Made by a program: the position numbers and the translations under genes. From NCBI RefSeq assembly GCF_000708285.2, contig NZ_JAUG01000015.1, positions 1 to 64,000 of the forward strand: DNA of 64,000 nucleotides. Direction: 5' to 3'. Positions 25,681-33,601 of this stretch are shown here, piece after piece; position 1 is the first letter of the stretch, and each line of letters starts with the position of its first letter. The notes beneath the pieces are model-generated. The model searched no databases. It was not told the origin of the DNA and saw only the letters and a list, made by a program, of their open reading frames with translations. This DNA is from Pedobacter borealis DSM 19626 (GTDB taxonomy: Bacteria > Bacteroidota > Bacteroidia > Sphingobacteriales > Sphingobacteriaceae).

Positions 25681-25708
25681 GCAACGCAATATGCATTCAT
25701 TGCGTTGC
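25681..25708 (+). terminator. 10-bp hairpin, terminator or leader
   Basis: gcaacgcaat pairs perfectly with attgcgttgc around an 8-nt loop. It is 100 nt past the FDYG gene and 28 nt before the next ATG, so it may end the former or act in the leader of the latter. Confidence 0.6.
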
Positions 25709-25736
25709 TTCTTAATTAACATATAAATTAAATGCG

Positions 25737-26129
25737 ATGAAAACGATATTCATCTTTCTAACTCTTGGTTTGTTATCAATTGCAGCTAGCGCTCAAAGCA
25801 CATCGGAACCTCCAATTCAAAATATTTCACCAGACAGCACTGTCGTGTATCGACTATTTTCCACTCGGAACATGTATACATTTATCAAACTGAACACTAG
25901 AAATGGCCAAATGTGGCAAGTTCAATGGGGTACAGAGAGCAAGTATAGATTTGAGAGCACACTTTCGGATGTCTCTCTGGTAAGTCCTGCTGAAGAGAAA
26001 AATGGCAGATTCTTCCTTTATCCTACTACGAACACATATAACTTTATTTTGCTTGACCAAGTAAATGGTAAGTCGTGGCAAGTACAGTGGGGAAAAGAAG
26101 GAGAAAAAATGGTTCTTCGTATATATTAG
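25737..26129 (+). CDS. Secreted protein with two WQVQWG repeats
   Basis: A 130-residue exported protein: signal MKTIFIFLTLGLLSIAASAQ, then two ~35-residue repeats, the first NMYTFIKLNTRNGQMWQVQW and the second NTYNFILLDQVNGKSWQVQW. I recall this repeat from small periplasmic proteins of Bacteroidetes, function unknown. A leader with 'ggcaacgca' precedes it, as before other island genes. It appears to be its own transcript. Confidence 0.7.
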   Translation: MKTIFIFLTLGLLSIAASAQSTSEPPIQNISPDSTVVYRLFSTRNMYTFIKLNTRNGQMWQVQWGTESKYRFESTLSDVSLVSPAEEKNGRFFLYPTTNTYNFILLDQVNGKSWQVQWGKEGEKMVLRIY

Positions 26130-26324
26130 AGTGTTTTATAGACCGTGCGAGATGTTACATATGATTATTAATCATTACACAAATTTAAGCTTGTAATCTC
26201 AACACTCTTAAAGGATCTACGGCATAAACGCTCACGTGGCAACCGCACAGCCTATTTATATCCGTTCCTCCTTTGCTTAGTTTCGATTAAAGCTTGCCAT
26301 TGTACCATAATTAATTAAAATCTT

Positions 26325-26786
26325 ATGGTACAGGAACAAACTACATTTAAAGTGGCTGAAGTTGAAGTAAGCTACAAATCAAACTACAACATTACAGAAC
26401 GACCAAAAATCAATAGTTCCCAAGATGCTTACAGAGTATTGATGCAGCATTGGCAATTGGGTAAGATTGAATTGTTAGAAGAATTTAAGGTAATTCTACT
26501 AAATACCAGTAACCGAGTATTGGGAATTGTTGATATATCTACGGGTGGAGTACAGGGAACACTTGCCGATCCGAAGATCATATTTTCGGTTGCTTTAAAG
26601 ACCAATAGCAGTAAAATAATATTGGCACATAACCATCCAAGTTCTAATACGAATCCTAGTGATGCAGACAAGAGGCTAACCCAAAAGTTGACTCTGGGAG
26701 GAAAGCTACTAGACATCGAGGTGTGTGACCATCTGATAGTTACTAATTATAACTATTACAGTTTTGCTGATGATGGCATTTTATAA
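26325..26786 (+). CDS. RadC-type JAB domain protein
   Basis: A 153-residue protein with a complete JAMM metalloprotease-like motif: Glu53 (LLEEFKVILL), His102-x-His104 (AHNHPSS), Ser112 and Asp115 (NPSDAD). This is the RadC/UPF0758 C-terminal domain without the usual N-terminal HhH part, a form often carried by Bacteroidetes islands and plasmids; its role there is unclear despite the DNA-repair name. It is the last gene before the right end of the element, and its stop lies 4 bp before the right arm-site pair (26790-26809). Confidence 0.88.
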   Translation: MVQEQTTFKVAEVEVSYKSNYNITERPKINSSQDAYRVLMQHWQLGKIELLEEFKVILLNTSNRVLGIVDISTGGVQGTLADPKIIFSVALKTNSSKIILAHNHPSSNTNPSDADKRLTQKLTLGGKLLDIEVCDHLIVTNYNYYSFADDGIL

Positions 26787-26789
26787 CCA

Positions 26790-26809
26790 GTGCGCCAAAA
26801 GTGCGCCAA
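26790..26809. promoter_or_regulatory. Tandem GTGCGCCAA sites, right end
   Basis: Two copies of gtgcgccaa spaced by 11 bp mirror the pair before the integrase gene (10-bp spacing). They are likely arm-type integrase sites. Confidence 0.7.
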
Positions 26810-26820
26810 TTCCCTAAATT

Positions 26821-26839
26821 ATACTGCTAAATGCAGTAT
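26821..26839 (+). terminator. Hairpin after the RadC-like gene
   Basis: Arms atactgc / gcagtat enclose a 5-nt loop 35 bp after the stop codon, followed by an A/T-rich stretch. Confidence 0.55.
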
Positions 26840-26957
26840 ATTTGGATACTATTAACAGATTTATAAACTGCGCACAAAGCCTGAATATTCTGCACTCAAC
26901 ACCCTTTAAACGCACATTTCACTTCCTTTGACCTAATGTTAATCGGCTAGCGATCCT

Positions 26958-27002
26958 AGATTAAGAGTCTGTTGCTCTACCAACTGAGCTAAGGAGTCTG
27001 GT
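26958..27002. other. Right attachment site with partial tRNA-Lys
   Basis: This contains tRNA-Lys nucleotides 1-41 and 4 bp of flank, without the 3' half, so it cannot be a working tRNA. Its acceptor strand reads GACTCCT, which pairs better with the AGGGGTC of the complete gene than the GACTTCT now joined to it. It is therefore probably the original chromosomal 5' half. The flank continues with a TATATTTA box in the same position as at the left end. Confidence 0.85.
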
Positions 27003-27421
27003 TTAATAAATATAGGATAAAAAAGAGGGAAGTTCGTATACGAAGTAAAAGGGATAGCCACAGATGCTATGAAAAACAAAATCGTCACGATTCTTAAACT
27101 CCTGCCAAATACACTCCCGGCACCAGAGATGGGCAAGCCGTGAGATTTGGACTTCACCAGCCTTGAATACAAATAAATATTTGCGTCAGCTATTCCCTAC
27201 CTAGCGCATTATTAGCAGTGTGCCTAAGCAAAGCCTGAATGCGCTTAATTAAATCGATACATTAAATTTACTGTAAAAATATTAACTGCTAAGTTTTATG
27301 AATGCACAAGTCAGTCATCCCACTGCCCTGCGCAATAAGACTTGCGCAAGTAAGGGTGACGGGTTAAACGCGGAACGGGAGGCCATTTTTGCCGAAATGC
27401 CCACTAGTGCAACTATTGGAA
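27003..27421. repeat. Gap with double-hairpin dispersed repeat, copy 2
   Basis: 27200-27350 is a copy of the repeat at 10596-10750. The second hairpin is intact (gcacaagtc 27304-27312, gacttgcgc 27339-27347). No gene is seen in the gap. Confidence 0.65.
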
Positions 27422-28087
27422 TTAGATTGTAGAAAACCTTGGTCTATTAGAATTTATCAGTACATCAAATTCGGAACCAATTATAATTTCAATTTCTTGG
27501 GTTAATTGATTCTTTAGCTGATCACGATATGTCAATACAAATGTAAGATTGCTTTGAAAATAGCCTTTACGTGGCTGATCATTCTGAACAATGATACCTG
27601 CTTGACCTTGCCCAAAAAAATTGTAAGTCTTTTTTTCTTCGGCAACCATATCACTGATTTCATAGATCATTTTGGTGTCTTTAGGATATATAGTGTTATG
27701 ATCTTTGTGAATCGTTAAAGTTATATCGCTTGCATACACAGATTGGTGATAAATATGTAGTGTTAAATTAAACCAGAAAACATGTAAATATTGGGGGCCA
27801 TCTACTGATCCATCGATTTCGAATTGATAGTTTCCTTTCTCTACGACAAACTTAGGCATAACCTCATTTGCATGTTTTAATTTTTCAAGTGAAAGTTGAT
27901 CAAATTGAATTTTTTGGGATTCAATTTGCAATCGCAACGTCTCATCTTGTATTGTAATAGATCGTCTTTGTGCAGAAAATGTTCTTACAAGGTATATAAA
28001 TGTGAAAAACGTCACCACTACCATAGTCCAGTCCGACACATTGCCCCAGGTATCAGAATTAAATGGACCAAAATTATTAATGTTCAT
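27422..28087 (-). CDS. Hypothetical membrane-anchored protein
   Basis: A 221-residue protein with one N-terminal membrane helix (DWTMVVVTFFTFIYLVRTF, about 16-35), a coiled-coil stretch (QRRSITIQDETLRLQIESQ, about 38-75) and a beta-rich C-terminal domain (FEIDGSVDGPQYLHVFWFNL ...). Start at MNINNFGPFNSD (28087), because the upstream in-frame extension overlaps the neighbouring gene. It lies 40 bp downstream of the SieB-like gene on the same strand, so they are probably cotranscribed. Function unknown; the context suggests a role linked to exclusion. Confidence 0.65.
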   Translation of the reverse strand: MNINNFGPFNSDTWGNVSDWTMVVVTFFTFIYLVRTFSAQRRSITIQDETLRLQIESQKIQFDQLSLEKLKHANEVMPKFVVEKGNYQFEIDGSVDGPQYLHVFWFNLTLHIYHQSVYASDITLTIHKDHNTIYPKDTKMIYEISDMVAEEKKTYNFFGQGQAGIIVQNDQPRKGYFQSNLTFVLTYRDQLKNQLTQEIEIIIGSEFDVLINSNRPRFSTI

Positions 28088-28127
28088 ACTTTTTAGGATT
28101 TGTGTCAAAAATAAATTTGGAAATACC

Positions 28128-28715
28128 TTACCAACGGGCATACTTTAAAATAAATGCAGGCCTATTATTATTGATAAACAATTTTTCAGCCTCATTTAAA
28201 TCGTTAGGGTCCTTATTAGGTAAACCAATCATTGGCAACCTAAGCATTGAGCGGGCCTTTGAGGTCATCGTGTAATTAAAACATATTTCACCGTATGACA
28301 TTCCACCATGGCTACTAGCCTGATATATTATTCGTTTATTCACCAAACTCGCTACAGCTGGATTTGTGAGAGGCAAAGCGACAGTTGACGCATTAAATAT
28401 AAATTCTCTGAGAGCTGACTGTTCATCTGGATCTAAAGTATTCAGGCTATCGACAATTAGTTTATCGTATTTCCATCCATACCAAATCGCAGAAAGGCCT
28501 TTCCAGAGATAAGAGAGAATTACTAATAATAAAAAGCCACTCGATACAAGAAATGCTATCCCAACCCATTTGCCATAATCCTTCATAAACTCAACCATTT
28601 TGAGACGAATTATGAATTCTTGGTTTGCAAACAGTAGTGTTGAGCTTACAATTACAATAAGGATGATTAGAGTATTTGATACCTTTCCGGTTTCAATTAT
28701 TTTTAATAGAGACAT
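28128..28715 (-). CDS. SieB-like superinfection exclusion protein
   Basis: A 195-residue protein with two N-terminal membrane helices (about 13-29 and 48-70) and a soluble domain LDPDEQSALREFIFNASTVA ... GIxx-like IIYQASSHGGMSYGEICFNY. This layout matches the SieB family (PF14163 type), named after the P22/lambda protein that blocks development of superinfecting phage. The call rests on topology and the LxxxEQxxLREFI segment. It is followed by an unknown membrane-anchored gene and is divergent from another membrane protein at 28799, so the cluster may form a small exclusion locus. Confidence 0.65.
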   Translation of the reverse strand: MSLLKIIETGKVSNTLIILIVIVSSTLLFANQEFIIRLKMVEFMKDYGKWVGIAFLVSSGFLLLVILSYLWKGLSAIWYGWKYDKLIVDSLNTLDPDEQSALREFIFNASTVALPLTNPAVASLVNKRIIYQASSHGGMSYGEICFNYTMTSKARSMLRLPMIGLPNKDPNDLNEAEKLFINNNRPAFILKYARW

Positions 28716-28798
28716 TTAATTAGATTTTGTTATGCGACAAGATAATCATTTGCACCTAAGAGTTAAAATAGTAATTTGCCATTCTAAACGGCGGTCTC

Positions 28799-29626
28799 AT
28801 GAACAAAGAATTTTCCGATATTATTGAAGATTTAAAATCTAGAATTACAAATCCATTCACATCTTCTTTTATTATCTCTTGGCTAATAACAAATTATCAG
28901 ATCCCTTTAAGTTTATTTTTTTATAAACAAGATGACATAGCCAAAGACGGGTACAAAAGCTATTTTGATTTAATAACTTCAAAGCAGGAATGGTGGAATA
29001 TGTTTACTGTTCCACTAATCTGCGCTTTCATTTATACATTTATCTTCCCTTGGATCAAATATGGGATAAACTGGTATAGGGCATGGGTTGAAGTGTTGGA
29101 TAGCAACAGAATTAAAAAAGTTGAATTGCAAAAACTAGTTACGTTATCAAAGCATAATACTTTAAAAGAAAAATTTTTTCTTTTAATTGAGAAAAATGCT
29201 GAATTAACCCATAAAAACAGCATACAGATAGAGAGCGTTACGCAAGCAAAAGAGCAGGAACTCAAAGTTTCTACAGACCTGGAAAATTTTAAACTTCTGA
29301 AAGAGCGTATTCATATTCAGAGTTCTTATGCAAACGGTATGTGGCTTCATGGAACTTGGGAAGTTTATGATAATGTAAGTGGAGATCGAATAGGCCAGTG
29401 GACCTTCGATCAAGCTCGCACTTTAAAGATACTGAACGTACAATACAATATCAGTAATTTTATATTGGACACGACTAATCGTAAAATCCATATATTGACT
29501 AAAGGATTTGATTATAAGAGCCATATAATTCCAGCTAGCTTTATACTTTCAGTTTCGGAAGATTTCAATAAACTAGAAGCAGCTAGGCTTGACGGAGGTG
29601 GATTAATAATTAGAAGAATAAATTAA
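28799..29626 (+). CDS. Membrane protein with coiled coil, defence-effector-like N terminus
   Basis: A 275-residue protein. Its N terminus SRITNPFTSSFIISW and LITNYQIPLSLFF matches a two-TM domain that I associate with many accessory membrane proteins of bacteria (RxxNPFxxxFIxxW pattern). A second helix lies at about 68-87, a long coiled coil follows (about 110-170), and the C-terminal domain is beta-rich (MWLHGTWEVYDNVSGDRIGQW). It is divergent from the SieB-like gene with 83 bp between starts. The layout (membrane anchor, coiled coil, C-terminal sensor-like domain) would suit an exclusion or stress effector; this is inference. Confidence 0.65.
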   Translation: MNKEFSDIIEDLKSRITNPFTSSFIISWLITNYQIPLSLFFYKQDDIAKDGYKSYFDLITSKQEWWNMFTVPLICAFIYTFIFPWIKYGINWYRAWVEVLDSNRIKKVELQKLVTLSKHNTLKEKFFLLIEKNAELTHKNSIQIESVTQAKEQELKVSTDLENFKLLKERIHIQSSYANGMWLHGTWEVYDNVSGDRIGQWTFDQARTLKILNVQYNISNFILDTTNRKIHILTKGFDYKSHIIPASFILSVSEDFNKLEAARLDGGGLIIRRIN

Positions 29627-29734
29627 CACACTCACTGGCTGAGGAAATGATCAAAACTATATTGCAAATAATATTTCAAATAAATTATAACAGCTCTATA
29701 AACTAGGCATTTAATCGTTATAACCTCAATTTTT

Positions 29735-30044
29735 ATGATCGCCATTTTTTTTTACTTAAAAAATACAATTTAGAACCGCTCCAAATAGAGATGCGAAAAT
29801 ATTTGATTTAAGCGATGTTTATGCGCGCAAGGCCTCAGTTGTCGAAATCGATGCAGAAAATGCAGCTAGCGACTTAAAATTTTGGTTTAATTCAAAATTT
29901 GCACCGGACATACATACTTACATACAGAAAAACATAAGATTGAACATAACTAGGAGAATAAGTGCCAGCACACCTTCGAACAAGTACTTGATCATTGCAA
30001 ATGCTATTGTAATTTGCAAAAATGGTATAACTTTGGCAATCTAA
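29735..30044 (+). pseudogene. Frameshifted small gene
   Basis: A good protein-like frame (DAKIFDLSDVYARKASVVEI ... KYLIIANAIVICKNGITLAI) ends at 30044 but has no start of its own. An ATG at 29735 (MIAIFFYL) is in another frame. A one-base shift in the run of nine T's (29745-29753) or six A's (29758-29763) joins the two into about 102 codons. It may be a decayed gene, a sequence error, or a gene expressed by slippage. It precedes a two-gene unit at 30077. Family unknown. Confidence 0.45.
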
Positions 30045-30076
30045 ACAAAAAAGAAAAACAATTAATTAAGCAAATC

Positions 30077-30250
30077 ATGGCAAAAACTGGGTTCAAATTA
30101 AGTGCTGCGCGATACAGCGTTTCTGGAGGAGATACTCATCATGGTAGAGTTATTTCACCTACACAGATAAAGGTTACACGTATTGTTTTAAGAAGAGATG
30201 AGGATGTTAGAAATAGTCAAATTAAAGGATATAAATATCTTCTTCCTTAG
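30077..30250 (+). CDS. Small hypothetical protein (57 aa)
   Basis: A 57-residue basic protein starting at MAKTGFKLSAARYSVSGGD and ending YKYLLP; the upstream in-frame start at 30014 lies inside the preceding frame and is less likely. Its stop overlaps the GTG start of the next gene (TAGTG), so the pair is translationally coupled. The Gly-rich GGDTHHGRVISPTQIK stretch looks conserved, but I do not recognise the family. Confidence 0.55.
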   Translation: MAKTGFKLSAARYSVSGGDTHHGRVISPTQIKVTRIVLRRDEDVRNSQIKGYKYLLP

Positions 30251-30777
30251 TGTTTGAAAGTTTTTACCCCATTCATTGTAGCGGCTTCAAAAAATCTCTT
30301 CACGTAAATCAAATTAAAGGAATTTGGTATTATAGTTTTAGAACAGAGAATTACAGATATATTGTCGAAGTAGAATTTTATGTTAATGACTTCTATGTTG
30401 TCCAGTACTACACGACAAAATATAAAACCCATCCAAAAAAGTTTCAAATTTTAACAAATGAACACAAGTGCAGAAAAATTGTCGGTACTTGTGTTCAAAT
30501 TATGCTCGGCATTTGGAAGAAAAATCCCTTGGCATCATTTGGATTTATAGGCGCTAATACCTACGATCCTGAAACCCACTTGGAAGAGCCAGTTGATAAT
30601 ACTCAGCGATGGAAAATTTACAAACATGCAATGGAACAAAACTTTGGTCCAGAAACATTCAAGCATGGCGCACAAAGCAACAACAGTAGGTACGTAATGT
30701 TAAATAAAAAGAAGGATGTTATCGAATTAAATAATGAAATAAATCAATTATTTGAGCAAAATTATGACAAACCTTAA
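30250..30777 (+). CDS. Hypothetical protein
   Basis: A 175-residue soluble protein starting with GTG in the overlap TAGTG. It has an N-terminal beta-rich part (SLHVNQIKGIWYYSF, YVVQYYTTKYK) and a C-terminal segment FGFIGANTYDPE ... NTQRWKIYKHAMEQNFG ... NSRYVMLNK that looks like a family signature seen in other Bacteroidetes, with no known function. It forms an operon with the 57-residue protein. Confidence 0.65.
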   Translation: MFESFYPIHCSGFKKSLHVNQIKGIWYYSFRTENYRYIVEVEFYVNDFYVVQYYTTKYKTHPKKFQILTNEHKCRKIVGTCVQIMLGIWKKNPLASFGFIGANTYDPETHLEEPVDNTQRWKIYKHAMEQNFGPETFKHGAQSNNSRYVMLNKKKDVIELNNEINQLFEQNYDKP

Positions 30778-31522
30778 TGGGTGTATATTTCAGCGAAAGT
30801 GCCCCTCCTTTTCGGGTCAAACTAGCCACCAATTTGATTACCGGAAGATGTGTATCCTTTCCCTCTGAACAAATATATACATCGGATCCAAATCCATTTT
30901 CCTCAGAACTTTTCCCCATCTAGCGTAAGTCTTAGCGCCCAACCTTAGCAACGGCATGACTTGTTCTGCCGTTAAATTATAAATCAATTTCTTTATTAAA
31001 AAACTTGATGAGCCAAATACTGTGAATGCACAAATCATCCAATCCACTTCCTAGTAACTAAGAACTATACCTGTGGGGTTTTCGGGGTACAGTCCGTTGT
31101 TAAATAGCCCTGATGAAAGTGGACCCCGATTTAAGCACTAGTTTTTACTTTTTTATTGTGTGCTTGCTTGTTTCACAGGTTTCTTCGGGGGAAACGGACA
31201 GCAGGACCGAAGCCTGCCTAAGTATCACAGCCTCTGCGCTCCAAAAATCCTATCAACCAATCTAGCGCAAGTCTTTGTGCCCTGGCCTAAACAAAGGCAG
31301 GACTTGTGCTTTAATTTAGCATTAAATTTAGATTGCTTCACACTACTTCGCTACCCCTACCCTTCAGTTCGCAATGACGAATCTCTTCACCTTTATAAAT
31401 CCAAACTTCAGATTTCTACCTCCTAACTTCTCCCTACCCGTCATCAAAATATACCCAATAAATGGTATTGACGCCCAGTAGCGTGATAGGGAAATTTGCC
31501 AATAACAAACAAACAATAAAGC
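30778..31522. repeat. Repeat-filled gap
   Basis: The gap holds a decayed copy of the double-hairpin repeat (30920-31062), a half copy with one good hairpin (gcgcaagtc 31265-31273, gacttgtgc 31301-31309), and a unit 'ttttcggggtacagtcc...tagccctgatg' (31076-31135) followed by 'gaaacggaca...ggaccgaagcct' (31190-31250). The last two recur together at 32738-32850. No gene is seen. Confidence 0.65.
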
Positions 31523-32599
31523 ATGAAAATAAACAAACTACTATTAATGGCAGTGCTTGTGCTATTGATTACTACATCCAATTTAATTGCGCAGGTAAAA
31601 AAATCGGCAACCAAAACGGCTGTTCCCGTTAAAACCAAATATGGTGCATTGGCTATAGACCGATCTAATGGTTTTTATTATGGTTTTTCATTCGATCAGC
31701 CAAACCGGGCAGAAGCCGAGAAGAGAGCGGTTGACGAATGCAACAAACGTGGCGGATCTTGTAGCATTGTACTCACCTATTCGGGTACAGGCTGTGCAGC
31801 CTACCGCACCATAAACGGTAATGTGGGTACCGCATTTGGCTGGGGTATAGCAAAAACCAAAGAAGAGACCGATGCAATAGCAACTAAAGAATGTTTAAAA
31901 AGAAGCGGCGGCATCCAACCTACCAACTTTGTTTGGAGCTGTAATGCAGCACAAGCGGCGCAGTTAAAAGAAATATATAATGCCTCGCCTGAAATTACAG
32001 GACCGGTAAAAATTGGCAACCAGGTGTGGACAAGCACCAATTTAAACGTGAACACCTATAGAAACGGCGAACAGATTTATTATGCAGCCAACCAAAAAGA
32101 ATGGGAAAAAGTAAGTAGAGAAAAAATTCCGGCTTATTGTTATCTTAATTTCGACAGCAGCAATGAAAAGAAATACGGTAAGCTGTACAACTTTTATGCG
32201 GTTACCGATCGCCGTGGCTTAGCACCTGCCGGTTGGCATGTGCCCAGCAGCAGTGAATTTTTAACCCTTATTGCGGCTTTAGGTGGAGAAAAGGTAGCAG
32301 GTAAAAAAATGCGTGGAACGACCGGCTGGGACGTAAAAGATTCGTACAAATTTGCACATGGCAATGGCGATAACTCATCAGGTCTCAATTTACTTACCAA
32401 TGGCAGTGCAGGTGGCGATGAATATGGTGGCGGCCAATCTTTCAAGTATGGGATATGGTTAAGCTACTGGTGGTCGAGCACGACCAAATCAAGCGGCGAC
32501 AGCTTTGCCTACTACCTTGACTTTAACAAATACAGCGAACCGCGAGTAACCGATTACAGTAAAACCACAGGTGCCGCGGTAAGGTTAGTGAAAGATTAA
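31523..32599 (+). CDS. Secreted DUF4189 plus FISUMP-domain protein
   Basis: A 358-residue exported protein. Signal MKINKLLLMAVLVLLITTSN is followed by a DUF4189 domain (about 38-150: YGALAIDRSNGFYYGFSFD, with Cys pairs GGSCSIVLTYSGTGCAAY and ECLKRSG) and a FISUMP domain (about 160-358: IGNQVWTSTNLNVNTYRNG, GLAPAGWHVPSSSEF, YWWSSTT, AAVRLVKD), the lineage-expanded domain first named in Fibrobacter. Both are extracellular modules of unknown function; the fusion joins a disulfide-rich stress-type domain to a C-type-lectin-like fold. It is not in an obvious operon. Confidence 0.88.
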   Translation: MKINKLLLMAVLVLLITTSNLIAQVKKSATKTAVPVKTKYGALAIDRSNGFYYGFSFDQPNRAEAEKRAVDECNKRGGSCSIVLTYSGTGCAAYRTINGNVGTAFGWGIAKTKEETDAIATKECLKRSGGIQPTNFVWSCNAAQAAQLKEIYNASPEITGPVKIGNQVWTSTNLNVNTYRNGEQIYYAANQKEWEKVSREKIPAYCYLNFDSSNEKKYGKLYNFYAVTDRRGLAPAGWHVPSSSEFLTLIAALGGEKVAGKKMRGTTGWDVKDSYKFAHGNGDNSSGLNLLTNGSAGGDEYGGGQSFKYGIWLSYWWSSTTKSSGDSFAYYLDFNKYSEPRVTDYSKTTGAAVRLVKD

Positions 32600-33022
32600 T
32601 TTGCCCATATCAAATAATGCTCATATTTCGGAACCTAAAGGTTAGAAATCGCTTACTCAACCGGGAATAATCAAGATTTCCGGTTGATTTTGTTTAAAGA
32701 AAGATAACTATCAAAAGATTTGCCCCTCATTTCCTTTGTTTTCGGGGTACAGCCCATGGTTAAATAGCCCTGATGGAAGTGAAACGGACGAGCAGGACCG
32801 AAGCCTCCCTAAGGATTACAGCCCTTGCGCTCCAAAAAAACTTTCAACTCTAAACTAATCCCCATCTTGTTCTCTTTTTAGAAATCCAAACTTCGGACTA
32901 ATCCACAAATAGATTGCTTCACGCCACCTCACAACCCCTAGCCTTCGGTTCGCAATGACGTATCTTTTCGCTTTTATAAGCCTCGGACCTCCGACCCCTA
33001 ACTTCTGACTCCAAGCTACAAA
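32600..33022. repeat. Gap with second copy of the dispersed unit
   Basis: 32738-32850 repeats the 31076-31250 unit. The rest, to 33022, is made of short stretches ('cctaaggattacagc', 'ttcgcaatgacg') that also occur in other gaps. No gene is seen. Confidence 0.55.
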
Positions 33023-33601
33023 CTAACCCTTCCCCAGTTCTCCAACATACCGATAAGTATTCATCTGCACCCCTGTTGGCGTAGTTTTCGTGCTCACAAA
33101 AGCCAGTTCGCGTGCATCGGCAGTGTCCGAAAAGAAACGTTTGCCCGTGCCTAGCAATACCGGGTATACCATCAATACAACCTCGTCAACAAGTCCGTGC
33201 TCCAATAACACAGCAACCACCGTCGAGCTCCCATATACGATCAAATCAGGACCTTCTGTTGATTTGAGTTCGCGAATACGCGTTACGATGTCAGTGCCTA
33301 AATCTTCAACCGGCCCCCATTCGAGGCTGTCGGGCCTATGAGTGGCCACATATTTTTTGCCATTATTTAAACTATTTGCCATCGGATTATCGCCTGCTTT
33401 TGGCCAGTACTGGGTCCAGCTATCGTAAGTTTTGCGGCCAAGCAACAGATCGATGTTAGTGCCCTGTGCCTCTAGTACGACGGCCAAACCCTCCGGGCTC
33501 CGGTAAGGTGTTGTCCATCCACCATGCGCGAAATCCTCGCTGTTTTCGTGCTGCATCACACCATCAAGCGAGATGTGTTCCATTATTTTGATCTTTCTCA
33601 T
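33023..33601 (-). CDS. Dihydrofolate-reductase-like (RibD C-terminal) protein
   Basis: A 192-residue protein of the bacterial DHFR/RibD C-terminal superfamily (YyaP/YwjB type). It begins RKIKIMEHISLDGVMQ and contains DLLLGRKTYDSW, KKYVATHRPDSLEW, DLIVYGSSTVVAVLLEHGLVDEV and VYPVLLGTGKRFF, all standard family blocks. Start is set at the ATG at 33601 because the sequence upstream has no family similarity. It probably reduces a pteridine- or pyrimidine-type substrate with NADPH; the substrate is unknown. No operon partner is visible. Confidence 0.85.
   Translation of the reverse strand: MRKIKIMEHISLDGVMQHENSEDFAHGGWTTPYRSPEGLAVVLEAQGTNIDLLLGRKTYDSWTQYWPKAGDNPMANSLNNGKKYVATHRPDSLEWGPVEDLGTDIVTRIRELKSTEGPDLIVYGSSTVVAVLLEHGLVDEVVLMVYPVLLGTGKRFFSDTADARELAFVSTKTTPTGVQMNTYRYVGELGKG

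Larger units (their letters stand above)
11799..27002 (+). mobile_element. Integrative element of ~15.2 kb in tRNA-Lys
   Basis: The element is bounded by a 45-bp direct repeat with one mismatch (11799-11843 and 26958-27002) made of the 5' half of tRNA-Lys(CTT) plus its flank. A tyrosine integrase gene lies beside the left end. Paired GTGCGCCAA repeats lie inside both ends (11981-12000 and 26790-26809), as expected for arm-type integrase sites. The cargo is about 20 mostly small genes. I see no capsid, portal, relaxase or type IV secretion gene, so it is not self-evidently a phage or conjugative element; it may be a satellite, a mobilisable island or a remnant. Confidence 0.87.

Noticed and set aside
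26958..27000. Second tRNA-Lys gene
   Set aside because: Only nucleotides 1-41 are present; the 3' anticodon stem, T arm and acceptor 3' strand are missing. It is an attachment-site remnant.
11799..27002. Prophage
   Set aside because: No capsid, portal, terminase, tail or lysis gene is recognisable in the 15 kb.
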